From positions 186,001 to 250,000 of the forward strand of contig NZ_JABVED010000002.1 of the NCBI RefSeq assembly GCF_014323725.1: DNA of 64,000 nucleotides, read 5' to 3'. The stretch comes from Actinokineospora xionganensis. GTDB taxonomy: Bacteria > Actinomycetota > Actinomycetes > Mycobacteriales > Pseudonocardiaceae. The translations under genes and the position numbers were made by a program. This document shows positions 39,833-48,676 of the stretch, in pieces (the stretch's first letter is position 1; the number at the start of each line of letters is the position of its first letter). The notes below the pieces were generated by a model that made no database searches, was not told the DNA's origin, and worked only from the letters and a program-made list of their open reading frames with translations.

Positions 39833-40914
39833 GCGAGCTTGCGCCGTGCGCGCAACGAACGAAGGTGCAGTGGCCCCGGCTTGCGCAGCCACCACACCAG
39901 CCCCACAGACACCGTCCAGACGGCGAAGAGGGTGGTGAAGGCGGGCAGGAAAGTCAGGGTGGCGCCCCGACCGGCGACCCGGACGAGGTCGGGGTCACGC
40001 ATGTCGTACTCGACCCGGACGACCTGGCCCTCTTCGAGCGCCTCGGGGTAGAGGACACCGACGTTGGGAACGTGCTCGGCGCCGTCGGGGGTCTGGAAGC
40101 GCACGAGCGTGCGGTGGGCGGTGACGTCGAGGACCTCGGCGTCGGCCCGGCCGGTATGGCTCTCGATGGCGGAGTCCTCGGCGCCCGCGGCGATGACCAG
40201 CAGGAAGCCGAGGAGGGTGGTGATGACGGCGATGAAGAGGATGGCGCAGGCGGCTGCCCGGCGGAGCTTGTAGGGCTGGGGCTTGACTCCGTCGGGGAGC
40301 GCATCGTGAGGCTCGACGTGGTCACGGTGCGTTTTGGTGGGGGCGGGCATCTCGCCATCGCCTTCGCTGTCGGGTACGTGCGGCTCGACACCGGCGCCTG
40401 GCCGCTGGGCGGGGTGGGGCTCAGTGGCGTCAACATCGGCGGGGACCGATTCAGCGGCCGACCCAGGCAGGCGCGATACCGCAGCCCCATCATCAGCCCG
40501 CTCAGCGAGGCGCGCCTCCGTGATCCCGCCGCCAGGTGATCCAGCTGGGCTGGGTTTGGAAGCAGCATCGTCGGTGGAGTCGGCCAGTTGGGTGCGTTCG
40601 AACGTCACTTCGCTTGCCTCGGCGGCCGACCAGGTGTCGCCGACCTGCTTTGCCGGCTCCGCGGATTCGGGTGGGGCCGACCGCGTCGCCTCGGCTTCGG
40701 CGGTTGACCAGGGGTCGGCGTCCGCCAAGTGGGCCATCGCGGTGGGTGGCGCCTCGGCGGTGGCGACCGGGTCGGCGGGGGCTTTGAGCTGGGAGTTCAC
40801 CTTGTCCCCGCCGGTGGGCCGATGTGGGGTTTGGGCGGGTAGGGGCGTCACCAGGTCCGGTCCGACGCCGTCCAAGGCCCGGACGGGGGATCCCCGCTCC
40901 TCCATCTTTGCCAC
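39826..40914 (-). CDS. DUF3592-like membrane protein with long disordered N-terminus
   Basis: 362 aa. The first ~215 residues are low-complexity Ala/Pro/Glu. The C-terminal part has two membrane helices (AAACAILFIAVITTLLGFLL and FLPAFTTLFAVWTVSVGLVW) flanking an extracytoplasmic segment with GRADAEVLDV, VRVEYDMRDPDLVRV, which matches the DUF3592 layout. Function unknown. It lies 71 nt after menD on the same strand and may be co-transcribed. GTG start at 40914 is tentative. Confidence 0.65.
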   Translation of the reverse strand: MAKMEERGSPVRALDGVGPDLVTPLPAQTPHRPTGGDKVNSQLKAPADPVATAEAPPTAMAHLADADPWSTAEAEATRSAPPESAEPAKQVGDTWSAAEASEVTFERTQLADSTDDAASKPSPAGSPGGGITEARLAERADDGAAVSRLPGSAAESVPADVDATEPHPAQRPGAGVEPHVPDSEGDGEMPAPTKTHRDHVEPHDALPDGVKPQPYKLRRAAACAILFIAVITTLLGFLLVIAAGAEDSAIESHTGRADAEVLDVTAHRTLVRFQTPDGAEHVPNVGVLYPEALEEGQVVRVEYDMRDPDLVRVAGRGATLTFLPAFTTLFAVWTVSVGLVWWLRKPGPLHLRSLRARRKLAV

Positions 40915-40985
40915 CCCCCGAGCCTATCCGCACCGGTTTTCGCTGGTCGGCGTTTCCCTCAGATGACGCGTCGTCGCTGGTGGGC

Positions 40986-42671
40986 CTATGGGGTGTGGAG
41001 GCGGGCGATGGTCTCGCGGAGATGGGCGTGCAGCGGGCGCAGAATGGCCCGGTCGGCGCGTACTTCGATCACGCGCAAGCCGGATGCGGGGGCGAGCGCC
41101 TCGGTGAGGGCGGCCGCGGAATCCGCCACCGTGTGCGGCACGTGATAACCCGCACAGAGGCTGCTCAGGTCCGCGCCGGTGGGCGTGCCGAAGACGCGTT
41201 CGAAGCCGGCCGCGTGTTCGTCGGCGCCCTGTTCCAGCAGGGAGAAGATGCCGCCGCCGTCGTCGTTGAGGACGACCACGGTCAGGTTGGGGCGTTCTTC
41301 CTCGGGGCCTAAGAGCAGGGCGTTGAGATCGTGCAGGAACGTCAGGTCGCCGATGAGGGCGTAGGTCGGGCCGCCGGTGCCGATGGCGGTGCCCGCCGCC
41401 GCGGAGACGTTGCCGTCGATGCCCGCGACGCCGCGGTTGGCGTGGATGGTGAGGTCGGCGCGGTGGTCGGCGGCGATGTCGACGTCGCGGACCGGGTTGG
41501 ACGAGCCGAGGAACAGGGTCGCGCCCGCGGGCAGAGCGGCGACGACGTCGCGGGCGACGTGCAGGCCGGTGGGCCATGGCTGGTCGTCGAGGACGGAGTC
41601 GACGGCCTTGACGGCGGCCTTCTCGGCGGCGCGCCAGCCTGCGAGCCAGGTGGGGTCGTAGTCGGTGACGTGGGTGAGATCGTCGTCGTCGAGCCAGCCG
41701 CGGACGTGAGTGGCGACGTACTGCGGGTCCGTCCATTGTGGATGGTCACCGATGCCGTAGACCGGGGCGCGGTCCATCAGGCCGCGCACACCGCGCGACA
41801 GGGTGGGCCTGCCGACGACGATCACCGCGTCCGGCCGCAGGTGTTCGGGCAGGGCGCCGCTCCCGAGGAGCAGCGGGCCGCGCCGCAGGACGTGGGCGCC
41901 GCCGATGACCGCGGCCGCCGCGCCGACGGGCTCGGCGACCACCGGCCAGCCCGCCTTCGCCGCGACCACCGCCGCCGCGGCCGCGCGGGCCGGATCGCCG
42001 CTGCCGACGACCATCAGGGAGCGGGCGGGCAGGGGGAAGTCGACGCGGTTGCCGGGCACGGTGCGAGCGGCCGAGGAGGTGGTCCAGCGGGAGCCGTCTG
42101 GTCGGCCGTCGAGGCTGTCGGGCCAGTCGGCGGCGTCGGTGGGGACGAGCGGCTCGCGGAAGGGGATATTGAGCTGGACCGGGCGCCCTGTCTCCGCGCG
42201 CGCGACGCCACGGCAGACCAACCCGCGCCAGACGGGGTTCAGGCCCGCGCGCGCCTCGGCGACCGGGAAGTCGACGGCGACGGCGGAGCTGCCGAAGATG
42301 TTGCGCTGGTCGATGGTCTGGTTGGCCCCGGTGCCGTGCAGCTCGGGCGGGCGGTCGGCGGTGATCAGGAGCAGGCCGATGCCGCAGTGGTGGGCTTCGA
42401 GGACGGCCGGGTGCAGGTTGGCAACGGCGGTGCCGGAAGTGCAGACCACGGCGGCGGGGCGGCCGGTGGCCTTGCCGATGCCGAGGGCGAAGAAGGCCGC
42501 CGACCGTTCGTCGACGCGGACATGCAGGGTGAGCACCCCGGCCAGCGACGCCTTGTGAAGGGCGAAGGACAGGGCGGCGTTGCGGGAGCCGGGGCACAGC
42601 ACGATGTGCCGCACGTCGTTGCGCACCAGCTCGTCGACGACGACGGTCGCCATCGCGGTGGACGGGTTCAC
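40986..42671 (-). CDS. menD: SEPHCHC synthase MenD (menaquinone synthesis)
   Basis: 561 aa, thiamine-diphosphate enzyme. VLCPGSRNAALSFAL and VDERSAAFFALGIGKATGRP at the N-terminus; TADRPPELHGTGANQTIDQ; ThDP-binding GNRGVAGIDGNVSAAAG-type segment and GDLTFLHDLNALL. Joins 2-oxoglutarate to isochorismate. GTG at 42671 with GGAG about 4 nt upstream. A 295-bp repeat-bearing gap separates it from the upstream gene. Confidence 0.95.
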   Translation of the reverse strand: MNPSTAMATVVVDELVRNDVRHIVLCPGSRNAALSFALHKASLAGVLTLHVRVDERSAAFFALGIGKATGRPAAVVCTSGTAVANLHPAVLEAHHCGIGLLLITADRPPELHGTGANQTIDQRNIFGSSAVAVDFPVAEARAGLNPVWRGLVCRGVARAETGRPVQLNIPFREPLVPTDAADWPDSLDGRPDGSRWTTSSAARTVPGNRVDFPLPARSLMVVGSGDPARAAAAAVVAAKAGWPVVAEPVGAAAAVIGGAHVLRRGPLLLGSGALPEHLRPDAVIVVGRPTLSRGVRGLMDRAPVYGIGDHPQWTDPQYVATHVRGWLDDDDLTHVTDYDPTWLAGWRAAEKAAVKAVDSVLDDQPWPTGLHVARDVVAALPAGATLFLGSSNPVRDVDIAADHRADLTIHANRGVAGIDGNVSAAAGTAIGTGGPTYALIGDLTFLHDLNALLLGPEEERPNLTVVVLNDDGGGIFSLLEQGADEHAAGFERVFGTPTGADLSSLCAGYHVPHTVADSAAALTEALAPASGLRVIEVRADRAILRPLHAHLRETIARLHTP

Positions 42672-42857
42672 TCGACTCCATTCCGATCGACCGCGAGCCG
42701 ACGGCCCGCGGTCCCTGACTTGCGACTCGCGGTCGGGACCGTAGAGCCCGTGGCAACCGACCGAGAGTTCGCCGACCAGCGGCGAGACGGCGCCGGGCGA
42801 GCACCCGCGAATGTTGAACTCACCTGCCGGAAGGGGCGACTCGCGGGCGCCAACGGC

Positions 42858-42962
42858 GGACTCGGTGTCGCGAACGTGGGACTCGCGGTCGCGAACGTGG
42901 GACTCGCGGTCGCGAACGTGGGACTCGCGGTCGCGGGCGGGGAACTCGGTGTCGCGGGGGTG
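42858..42962. repeat. Five tandem 21-bp repeats (GAGTCC-ACGTTC family)
   Basis: Unit GGACTCGCGGTCGCGAACGTG, three copies near-identical (42858-42920) and two degenerate (42921-42962). The array starts 5 nt after the stop of the minus-strand gene at 42967; read in that transcript's direction the unit contains GAGTCC-C-ACGTTC, also found at 63.6 kb. Degenerate relatives (GAGTTC-A-ACATTC near 42803-42822) fill the rest of the gap 42672-42966. No gene is seen there. Confidence 0.8.
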
Positions 42963-42966
42963 GGGG

Positions 42967-44283
42967 TCACGGGAGGGTGGGGGGTGGGAACAGGACTTGG
43001 GTGCGGAGCGCCCAGCGGGCTATGGAGGTGCCTGCGTCGGTGAGGCCTACGCGGCGGGCGTTCCAGTCGGCGTCGAGGGCGTCGAGGGTTCTCAGGGCTT
43101 TGAGGAAGCGGGAGGCTGCTTCGCGGGCGTGGGGCTCGCCGAGCGGGAGCCCGGCAGGGTCGGTCCACGTGTCTTCGGTGAGGACGTGGGCGATCTTGGC
43201 GAAGATGCGGTCCGGGGACATCCGGTCTTCCAGGAGCAGCGCGCCGAGGACTACTTCCTGGATGACGGCCATGGCCGGGCGGTCGGTGGCGACGATCGTC
43301 TCCCCGACGGCCATGAGCAGGGCGTCCGGGTCGTCGACGACGGTGTCGCCGCGGTCGGTGAGCAGCAGCCGCGAGCCTGAGCGCTCGACCAGGCCGAAGT
43401 CGGTGGCCAGCTCCCGCAGCAGGCGAATCGGGGGCCAGGCGGACTCGCCGCGGCCCGCCGACGGGGCTTCGCGGCAGGTGGGCATGACCGCCGCGAGTTC
43501 GGCGACCAGTGCGGTGGGCAGGTAGCCGCGCTCGGTGAGGCGGGCGCCCTTGCCGCGGCAGGCGTCGAGGAGGGTCTCCAAGGCCGGGAGATCGTAGCCC
43601 GCGGCCTCGGGGGGCCTGCGGATGTCGGGGCGCAGGCGGACCAGGACCTCGCGGCGGGTCTGGCTGCCGCGGCCGAGGATCCACGAGTCGAGGCGTTCAT
43701 CGAGGAGTTTGCCGAACCAGGTGTCCTCGCCGGTGGTGTCCGGGCTCATCAGCAGCCGCAGCACCAGCTCGACGCGTTCGGGCTCGTCGGTGCCGTCGGC
43801 GCGCAGGGTGCCCGCGTCGATGGCTTCCTCGAGCATCCGGCCCGCCGCCGCACGGAGGGCCTGTTCGACATCGCCCGCGTGGTCTGACCAGGTCAGCGTG
43901 GGCGGGTCCGGGGGGTAGACGCCGGAGGAGCGCCAGGCCCGCTCGACCAGGGCGCGGTAGCGGTCGTCGTCGCGGGCGGCGTCGAGGATGGCGTGGGTGG
44001 CCTCGCCGCGGCAGAGGCAGGCGTAGTCGCCGTGGCCGAGAAGGTCGAGCAGCTCGGCGAAGGCCTCGCAGGTGTCGTGCAGGTCGTCGAAGGCCTCGGC
44101 GCCGTCGGGGCGGCGGGCGGCCAGCGGCAGCGTGCCCCACACCATCTGCTGGACCTCGTATTTGGTGACCTTGGTCGGGTGGGCCGCTGTCGCGCGCATC
44201 ACCTGCCAGAGGGCGTGCGCGTGCTTCGCCGCGGTGTCGTCCCGCGCGCGAATCACTTCCAGAGCCGAGTCGAGGTCGTGCAC
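42967..44283 (-). CDS. Conserved-looking hypothetical protein, function unknown
   Basis: 438 aa, soluble, no signal peptide or membrane segment. I do not recognise the family. The middle contains GARLTERGYLPTALVAEL and the following LRELATDFGLVERSGSRLLLTDRG, which reads like a winged-helix unit; a similar LVGLTDAGTSIARWAL lies near the end. The N-terminal third is helical with three Cys or so (YACLCRGEATHAI). GTG at 44283 is taken as start; it is transcribed divergently from menB, and its 3' end abuts the 21-bp repeat array. Confidence 0.7.
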   Translation of the reverse strand: MHDLDSALEVIRARDDTAAKHAHALWQVMRATAAHPTKVTKYEVQQMVWGTLPLAARRPDGAEAFDDLHDTCEAFAELLDLLGHGDYACLCRGEATHAILDAARDDDRYRALVERAWRSSGVYPPDPPTLTWSDHAGDVEQALRAAAGRMLEEAIDAGTLRADGTDEPERVELVLRLLMSPDTTGEDTWFGKLLDERLDSWILGRGSQTRREVLVRLRPDIRRPPEAAGYDLPALETLLDACRGKGARLTERGYLPTALVAELAAVMPTCREAPSAGRGESAWPPIRLLRELATDFGLVERSGSRLLLTDRGDTVVDDPDALLMAVGETIVATDRPAMAVIQEVVLGALLLEDRMSPDRIFAKIAHVLTEDTWTDPAGLPLGEPHAREAASRFLKALRTLDALDADWNARRVGLTDAGTSIARWALRTQVLFPPPTLP

Positions 44284-44354
44284 ACCCCCAGCTTTACACG
44301 CCGACCCGCAACCCCGCGAACGACTGTCCACAGGCGCGCCGGCATGCTCGCGGT

Positions 44355-45266
44355 GTGGCTGACCGCGAGGTATCCGAGCTGTTCGACCCGGCGCAGTGGC
44401 GCGAGATCGACGGGTTCGACTTCACCGACATCACCTACCACCGCGCCGTGGACACGGGCGCCGTGCGGATCGCGTTCGACCGGCCCGAGGTGCGCAACGC
44501 GTTCCGGCCGCACACGGTCGACGAGCTGTACCGCGCGCTCGACCACGCGCGGATGAGCTCCGATGTCGGCTGTGTCCTCATCACCGGAAACGGCCCGTCG
44601 GCCAAGGACGGCGGCTGGGCCTTCTGCTCCGGCGGTGACCAGCGCATTCGCGGGCGCACCGGCTACCAGTACGCCTCCGGCGAGACCGCCGAGACGGTCG
44701 ACCCGGCGCGCGCGGGCAGGCTGCACATCCTGGAGTGCCAGCGGCTGATCCGGTTCATGCCGAAGGTCGTCATCGCGGTCGTCCCCGGTTGGGCCGCGGG
44801 CGGTGGGCACAGCCTGCACGTGACGTGCGACCTGACGCTGGCCAGCACGGAGCACGCCCGCTTCAAGCAGACCGACGCCGACGTGGGCAGCTTCGACGGT
44901 GGCTTCGGCTCGGCGTACCTGGCGCGGCAGGTCGGGCAGAAGTTCGCCAGGGAGATCTTCTTCCTCGGCCGGACGTACACCGCCGAGGACATGGTCAAGA
45001 TGGGCGCGGTGAACCAGGCGGTGCCGCACGCGGAGCTGGAGGCGACCGCGCTGCAGTGGGCGCGGGAGATCAACGGCAAGTCGCCGACAGCGCAGCGGAT
45101 GCTCAAGTACGCGTTCAACGCGATCGACGACGGCTTGGTGGGCCAGCAGATCTTCGCCGGCGAAACCACCCGGTTGGCCTACATGACCGATGAGGCCGTC
45201 GAGGGGCGCGACTCGTTCCTGGAGAAGCGCGACCCGGACTGGTCACGCTTCCCGTACTACTACTGA
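44355..45266 (+). CDS. menB: 1,4-dihydroxy-2-naphthoyl-CoA synthase
   Basis: 303 aa, crotonase family. FDRPEVRNAFRPHTVDELYRAL, FCSGGDQRIRGRTGY and VVPGWAAGGGHSLHVTCDLTLA (oxyanion hole), then FDGGFGSAYLARQVGQKFARE and the C-terminal FPYYY-type end. Closes the second ring of the naphthoquinone. GTG start at 44355, no strong Shine-Dalgarno sequence. Overlaps the convergent NAT gene by 7 bp. Confidence 0.95.
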   Translation: MADREVSELFDPAQWREIDGFDFTDITYHRAVDTGAVRIAFDRPEVRNAFRPHTVDELYRALDHARMSSDVGCVLITGNGPSAKDGGWAFCSGGDQRIRGRTGYQYASGETAETVDPARAGRLHILECQRLIRFMPKVVIAVVPGWAAGGGHSLHVTCDLTLASTEHARFKQTDADVGSFDGGFGSAYLARQVGQKFAREIFFLGRTYTAEDMVKMGAVNQAVPHAELEATALQWAREINGKSPTAQRMLKYAFNAIDDGLVGQQIFAGETTRLAYMTDEAVEGRDSFLEKRDPDWSRFPYYY

Positions 45267-46150
45267 GCGGCGCGGCGGCGGGCGCCTTTGCCCGCCACGT
45301 ACTGCTCATGGTCCACGCACAGTCGGGCCCACAAGGCGTCTCGGCGGTCCGCGCCGATTTCCGGCAAAGGCAGGCCGAAGACGTCACCGAGCAGGCCGAA
45401 GTAGTCGCCGCGGTCGGCGATCTCGGTGTGGGTGACGCCGTCGGCGTTGGTCTCCTTGTACAGCCGGCCGCGCAACTCGCGGATTGTCTTCGCGTCGCGG
45501 TTCGAGACCGTCACGACGCGGACGAAGCCGGAGTCCGGGGACGTGCACAGGTGGTCGTGTTTGGCGAGGAAGTCGTCGACCTTGGCCTGCGCGGGGGCGA
45601 AGTCCATGCCGATGAACGATCCGCGTGCGTCGTGGTCGAGGCGCCAGCCGCCGGGGACGACTTCGGAGGGACGCAGCGCGAAGGTGTACGGCGCCTGCTC
45701 GTAGACGCCCTCGGCCAGCGGGATCGGGTCGTACAGGCCGTCACCGAGGCCCGCGTCCACCATCCACGGTCCACCGTCGAGGCCGTGGACTTCGATCACC
45801 AGGTGGTTGGCCGTGATACCCGGCTCGTCGCCCTTGCCGCCTTGGACCCCGCCGACGCGCCAGTGGACGTCGAAGCCGAGCCAGGCGAGCAGGGTGCTGA
45901 AAGCGCCGTTGAGGTGGTAGCAGTAGCCGCCCCGGCCGCGCAGCAGGTAGCGCAGGGAGTCGAGGGGGTCGACGGTGCGCTGCTCGCCGAGGGCGATCCA
46001 GACGGTCTCGTACGGGATCTTCTCGACCTGGGCCCGGTGCAGTTCGCGCAATGTGTCCAGGGTCGCGGGCGGCGGGGTGCGTAAGCCGAGCCTCGTCAGG
46101 TAGGCATCGCGCAGCGGCTCGTTCACTTGCCGCCCCCAGGTTTTGGTCAT
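45260..46150 (-). CDS. nat: Arylamine N-acetyltransferase
   Basis: 296 aa. Cys-His-Asp triad visible: Cys in RGRGGYCYHLNGAF, His in ITANHLVIEV, Asp in MVDAGLGDG. Transfers acetyl (or other acyl) groups from CoA to arylamines; in mycobacteria NAT is linked to lipid or sterol breakdown. Here it lies between menB and menE, transcribed against both. ATG at 46150 given; GTG at 46126 is an alternative closer to the usual NAT start. Confidence 0.9.
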   Translation of the reverse strand: MTKTWGRQVNEPLRDAYLTRLGLRTPPPATLDTLRELHRAQVEKIPYETVWIALGEQRTVDPLDSLRYLLRGRGGYCYHLNGAFSTLLAWLGFDVHWRVGGVQGGKGDEPGITANHLVIEVHGLDGGPWMVDAGLGDGLYDPIPLAEGVYEQAPYTFALRPSEVVPGGWRLDHDARGSFIGMDFAPAQAKVDDFLAKHDHLCTSPDSGFVRVVTVSNRDAKTIRELRGRLYKETNADGVTHTEIADRGDYFGLLGDVFGLPLPEIGADRRDALWARLCVDHEQYVAGKGARRRAAQ

Positions 46151-46180
46151 CGCCAGAGGCTAGTGGTGGAAACTGTGTAT

Positions 46181-47314
46181 ATGCACGACCTGCGAGTTCT
46201 CGATCCGGACACATCCGAATTCATGAAGGCGCTACGGGCGGCGCTGGACGGCTCGGGTCCCGCCGTGCTGCCGGTCGCCATGGGACAGTCCGGTGAGGAC
46301 ATGGCGCCGGGCGAGCCGCTGGAACCCGACACGGCGCTGGTCGTGCGCACGTCCGGCTCGACCGGCAAGCCGAAGGGCGTGTTGCTGTCGGCGAAGGCGC
46401 TGCGGGCTTCCGCGGACGCGACCCACACGCGCCTCGGTGGGCCGGGCACGTGGCTGCTCGCGATGCCCGCGCACCACATCGCCGGGGTGCAGGTGCTGGT
46501 GCGGTCGATCGTGGCGGGCACCGAGCCGGTCGTGATGCCGCGCACCGCGTTCCGCCCCAAGGTCTTCACCGAGTCGGCCTCGGACGCGCTCGGCTCCCTC
46601 GGCCCGGTGTACACCGCGCTGGTCCCGACCCAGCTGACCAGGATCGTCGAGGACGGCGGCGACGCGCTCGCCGCGCTGCGCGCCTTCGACGCGGTCCTGG
46701 TCGGCGGGGCGGCGGTGTCCGCGCGCACGCTGGAACGCGCGCTCGACGCCGGGGTCCGGGTCCGCACCACGTATGGGATGTCGGAGACCGCGGGTGGATG
46801 CGTCTACGACGGGGTGCCGCTCGACGGGGTGGACGTGCGGATCGACGATGGGGTCATCGAACTGAGCGGCCCCATGCTGGCCAACGGCTACCGGCTGGAC
46901 CCGAAAGCAACCAAGGAGTCCTTTGTAGATGAATGGTTCCGGACGTCGGACGCGGGCGGGTTTCGTGACGGAGTGCTGCGTGTGTTCGGCCGAGTCGACG
47001 ACCTGATCAATACCGGTGGGGTGAAGGTCGCCCCCGCCGCGGTCGAAAATGTCCTTACGGCGCAGAGAAATGTCGCGGAAGCCTGCGTCGTCGGCGTGCC
47101 GGACGCGCAGTGGGGGCAGCGGGTCGCGGCCGCGCTGGTGCTGACCGGCGCGGTGGACGAAGGCGAGCTGCGGTCGGTCGTGCGAGCCGAACTCAGTGCC
47201 CCCGCGGCACCCAAGGACTTCATCGTCTTGGCGGCACTACCGCTGATCGGACCAGGGAAACCGGACCGGCGGGCGCTGGTCGAGATGTTCTGTTCCCAGG
47301 GCGGGAACGGCTAG
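46181..47314 (+). CDS. menE: o-Succinylbenzoate-CoA ligase
   Basis: 377 aa, short ANL-superfamily enzyme. AMP-binding VVRTSGSTGKPKGVLLSAKAL, TTYGMSETAGGC, WFRTSDAG, GRVDDLINTGGVKV and the catalytic Lys in GPGKPDRRAL. Activates succinylbenzoate to the CoA thioester used by MenB. ATG at 46181; GTG a few codons upstream is possible. It is 30 bp from the divergent nat gene. Confidence 0.93.
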   Translation: MHDLRVLDPDTSEFMKALRAALDGSGPAVLPVAMGQSGEDMAPGEPLEPDTALVVRTSGSTGKPKGVLLSAKALRASADATHTRLGGPGTWLLAMPAHHIAGVQVLVRSIVAGTEPVVMPRTAFRPKVFTESASDALGSLGPVYTALVPTQLTRIVEDGGDALAALRAFDAVLVGGAAVSARTLERALDAGVRVRTTYGMSETAGGCVYDGVPLDGVDVRIDDGVIELSGPMLANGYRLDPKATKESFVDEWFRTSDAGGFRDGVLRVFGRVDDLINTGGVKVAPAAVENVLTAQRNVAEACVVGVPDAQWGQRVAAALVLTGAVDEGELRSVVRAELSAPAAPKDFIVLAALPLIGPGKPDRRALVEMFCSQGGNG

Positions 47315-47379
47315 CGCGATGGGGTGGAATCGGCGCGCGGGGACACCGGGCGGCACAGGAAGTCCCTAGCGTGTGGGGA

Positions 47380-48279
47380 ATGGGAGCGAGAAACCGGGCT
47401 AGCGTGCGCGAGCTGGGCGATTTGTTGCGGGAGCACCGGGAGGCGGCGGGGCTGACGCTGCGGGACCTCGCGCCCAAGTTGGGGCGTTCCATCGCGCACC
47501 TGCACCGGATCGAGACGGGATATCGGGGCACTACCTCAGAGACGGAGGTGGTGCACTACCTGGCGACCTGCGGCGCGCGATATCAGGACGTGGAAGCGCT
47601 GATCACGTTCTGTCGAGAGGCCGGCGACGACCGGGGCTACTGGCTGGCGCCGCACGGGCAGTGGATGTCGGACTCCCTGCGGTCGCTGATCTTCCACGAG
47701 ACCACCGCCACCCGGTCGATCAGCTACGAACCCGAAGTCATCCCCGGCCTGTTGCAGACCGAGCCATACGTCCGCGCACTGCTCGCCCGCCAAGATTTCA
47801 CCGATGAGCGGCGGGCAGCATTGCTGCAAGCGCGCATGGAGCGGCAGCGGATCCTGTTCCGCAACAACCCAACCCAGTTCACCTTCTTCGTTCACGAGCG
47901 CGCCCTGCGCTTGGAGGTCGGCGACTACCGAACGATGGCCGAGCAACTGCTCGCGATGCTGTTCTTCGCCGACCAGCGGAACATCCAGATCCGCATTTTG
48001 CCATCGTCGGCCCGCGACACCGCAGTCTTCGGCGGAGCGTTTCGGCTGCTGGGCTATCCGAAGTTCGCACCCCTGGTCTACCTCGATTGCCACATCGCCG
48101 GCCTGTTCCTGGAAGACGCCCGGCAGGTGGCGGACTTCCAATCGCTTATGAGGCAGATAGCCAAGGTCGCCCTCGATGCGGGACAATCTCGAGGGCTCGT
48201 CGCCACGCTGGCGGACGAGTACGACCGGGCGGAAGGCGGCTGGGATGACGCAAGGCGGGTGGCGCAAGAGCAGCTTTAG
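47380..48279 (+). CDS. XRE-family regulator with DUF5753 (WhiJ-like)
   Basis: 299 aa. N-terminal helix-turn-helix (ELGDLLREHREAAGLTLRDLAPKLGRSIAHLHRIETG) and a long C-terminal DUF5753 domain (SYEPEVIPGLLQTEPYVRALL, VHERALRLEVGD, ILPSSARDTAVFGGAFRLLGYP). Such regulators pair with small DUF397 proteins in actinomycetes and some influence development. Here a DUF397 gene overlaps its 3' end. ATG at 47380. Confidence 0.9.
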   Translation: MGARNRASVRELGDLLREHREAAGLTLRDLAPKLGRSIAHLHRIETGYRGTTSETEVVHYLATCGARYQDVEALITFCREAGDDRGYWLAPHGQWMSDSLRSLIFHETTATRSISYEPEVIPGLLQTEPYVRALLARQDFTDERRAALLQARMERQRILFRNNPTQFTFFVHERALRLEVGDYRTMAEQLLAMLFFADQRNIQIRILPSSARDTAVFGGAFRLLGYPKFAPLVYLDCHIAGLFLEDARQVADFQSLMRQIAKVALDAGQSRGLVATLADEYDRAEGGWDDARRVAQEQL

Positions 48280-48430
48280 CTCAGGAGGCGAAACCGATTG
48301 CGTCGAGGTTTCTCTAGGGGTGGAACACGCGCGGGTGCGGGATTCCAAGAACGCAGACGGGCCTGTCCTGACCGTCACGCCTGCCGCCTGGGGCGCGTTG
48401 GTCGGCGCGGTGGACCTGATCAACAACTGA
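48245..48430 (+). CDS. DUF397 small protein partner of the XRE regulator
   Basis: 61 aa. GWRKSSFSSGGETDCVEV, then VRDSKNADGPVLTVTPAAWGAL: the complete DUF397 signature. It overlaps the preceding regulator by 35 bp in a different frame, so both are made from one message. DUF397 proteins are thought to modulate their cognate DUF5753 regulator; the target of this pair is unknown. Confidence 0.9.
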   Translation: MTQGGWRKSSFSSGGETDCVEVSLGVEHARVRDSKNADGPVLTVTPAAWGALVGAVDLINN

Positions 48431-48436
48431 GGCCGA

Positions 48437-48676
48437 TCACTCCTGCACCCCGGCCTGGCCGTGGCTGAGCAGATCGCCGGGCTGGCAGTCGAGCACCGCG
48501 CACAGCCTGCTCAGGGTGCTGAACCGGACCGCCCGCGCCCGCCCGTTCTTGAGCACCGACAGGTTCACCAGCGAGATACCCGCCCGGCTCGACAACTCGG
48601 TCAGGGTCATGCCGCGCTCGGCCAGGACACGGTCGAGGTGCACTGAGATGTCGTGGATCTCGTGGGCGTCGGTCAC
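48437..48676 (-). CDS. Small XRE regulator (YozG-like) paired with DUF2975 protein
   Basis: 79 aa, essentially one helix-turn-helix: DRVLAERGMTLTELSSRAGISLVNLSVLKNGRARAVRFSTLSRLCAVLDCQPGDLL. GTG at 48676 overlaps the stop of the DUF2975 gene by 4 bp, so both are co-translated. Probably represses its own operon through the TTATCG repeats at 49318. Convergent with the DUF397 gene, 6 bp between stops. Confidence 0.88.
   Translation of the reverse strand: MTDAHEIHDISVHLDRVLAERGMTLTELSSRAGISLVNLSVLKNGRARAVRFSTLSRLCAVLDCQPGDLLSHGQAGVQE

Noticed and set aside
42858-42962. CRISPR array
   Set aside because: Units are contiguous 21-bp repeats with no unique spacers and there are no cas genes.
42811-43380. 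Plus-strand repeat protein of about 189 aa
   Set aside because: The apparent repeated peptide is a translation of the 21-bp DNA repeats and then runs antisense through the 438-aa gene; no ribosome-binding site and unsupported codon pattern.
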